Shown: positions 6,885-7,105 of the stretch, one piece after another
Layout: the number at the start of each line of letters is the position of its first letter
Numbering within the stretch: position 1 is the stretch's first letter
DNA from: an uncultured Selenomonadales bacterium
GTDB taxonomy: Bacteria; Bacillota_C; Negativicutes; Selenomonadales; Selenomonadaceae
Direction: 5' to 3'
Assembly (NCBI GenBank): GCA_947302675.1
Contig: CAMYWI010000067.1
Location: 1-7,105 of the forward strand
DNA: 7,105 bases
Made by a program: the position numbers and the translations under genes
Notes under the pieces: model-generated
What the model was told of the DNA's origin: nothing
What the model saw: only the letters and a program-made list of their open reading frames with translations
Databases searched by the model: none

Positions 6885-6888
6885 GGAG
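6883..6888 (+). promoter_or_regulatory. Ribosome binding site of the small exported-protein gene
   Basis: GAGGAG starts within the TGA stop (6882-6884) of the DUF218 gene and is seven bases before the ATG at 6896. It fixes that start and rejects the overlapping frame that begins at 6874. Confidence 0.8.
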
Positions 6889-6895
6889 CGATTGC

Positions 6896-7105
6896 ATGAA
6901 AAAATTTTTGATAATCTGCGCGGCGATAATTTTCATGAGTGGCGCGAGTTGCTCGGCGGAGAATCTGAAATTTATCGACGCAATGGAAGACACGGGCTAC
7001 TACTACGACGGAGACAGCGTGAAGTCGGAGGCGGCGGACGTTTTTCGCGTCGATATGGCGGTCATTAAGGCGAGCATCAATCGCATGTATGTTTACGACG
7101 TGCGA
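6896..7105 (+). CDS. Small exported protein, N-terminal part only
   Basis: Seventy codons are visible before the right edge. The N-terminus is a classic signal peptide: KK, a hydrophobic core (FLIICAAIIFM) and a likely signal peptidase I site after CSA at residue 21. Cys19 is preceded by GAS rather than a leucine-type lipobox, so a lipoprotein is possible but not favoured. The mature start (ENLKFIDAMEDTGYYYDGDS) has the look of short exported proteins with a '(T)GYY-x-D-x-(D)S' strand, as in the surface-adhesin E-like family. That assignment is a weak guess from 50 residues. The gene follows the DUF218 gene by 11 bases with an overlapping ribosome binding site, so it belongs to the same operon. 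It probably acts at or outside the membrane. Confidence 0.8.
   Translation, partial: MKKFLIICAAIIFMSGASCSAENLKFIDAMEDTGYYYDGDSVKSEAADVFRVDMAVIKASINRMYVYDVR

Noticed and set aside
6874..7068. 64-codon frame overlapping the end of the DUF218 gene
   Set aside because: It lacks a suitable ribosome binding site and is Arg/Gly-rich. The ATG at 6896 in another frame has GAGGAG seven bases upstream and encodes a clear signal peptide.

Overview
The window reads as a low-to-moderate GC Firmicutes-type chromosome segment. The signs are near-perfect AGGAGG ribosome binding sites, two TTG start codons, SigA-like promoters with 17-base spacers, and a transporter whose closest remembered relative is Bacillus YceI/NiaP. 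A Negativicutes (Selenomonas-like) host is my best guess, because I recall long beta-strand-repeat proteins there with an FDLQRFA-type N-terminus. That is recollection and inference, not shown by the sequence.

Left two thirds (1-4591, minus strand): one uninterrupted reading frame of 1,530 complete codons runs off the left edge. It starts at an ATG at 4591 behind a perfect AGGAGGTG. It encodes a giant, low-cysteine, Asp/Gly/Thr/Ser-rich repetitive protein, probably a surface or secreted beta-strand-repeat protein, with no Sec signal peptide. Its first twelve residues are MKSFKFDLQRFA. Inside it are units of about 78-96 residues, plus a 361-codon block present twice at an offset of exactly 579 codons. 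The many apparent plus-strand reading frames here are antisense shadows of this gene.

Middle (4592-4763): a 172-base divergent intergenic region. It holds a strong promoter for the giant gene (TTGATT-17-TATAAT, minus) and a good one for the rightward genes (TTGCAA-17-TAAAAT, plus). An imperfect 18/19-base direct repeat is placed similarly relative to both.

Right third (4764-7105, plus strand): a tight three-gene operon. It contains a NiaP-like major facilitator transporter (probably niacin uptake), a membrane-anchored YdcF/ElyC-type DUF218 protein, and the start of a small exported protein cut by the right edge. The gaps are 12 and 11 bases, and each downstream ribosome binding site overlaps the preceding stop codon. 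The three genes are therefore probably co-transcribed and translationally coupled. No RNA gene, mobile element, CRISPR array or terminator was seen.
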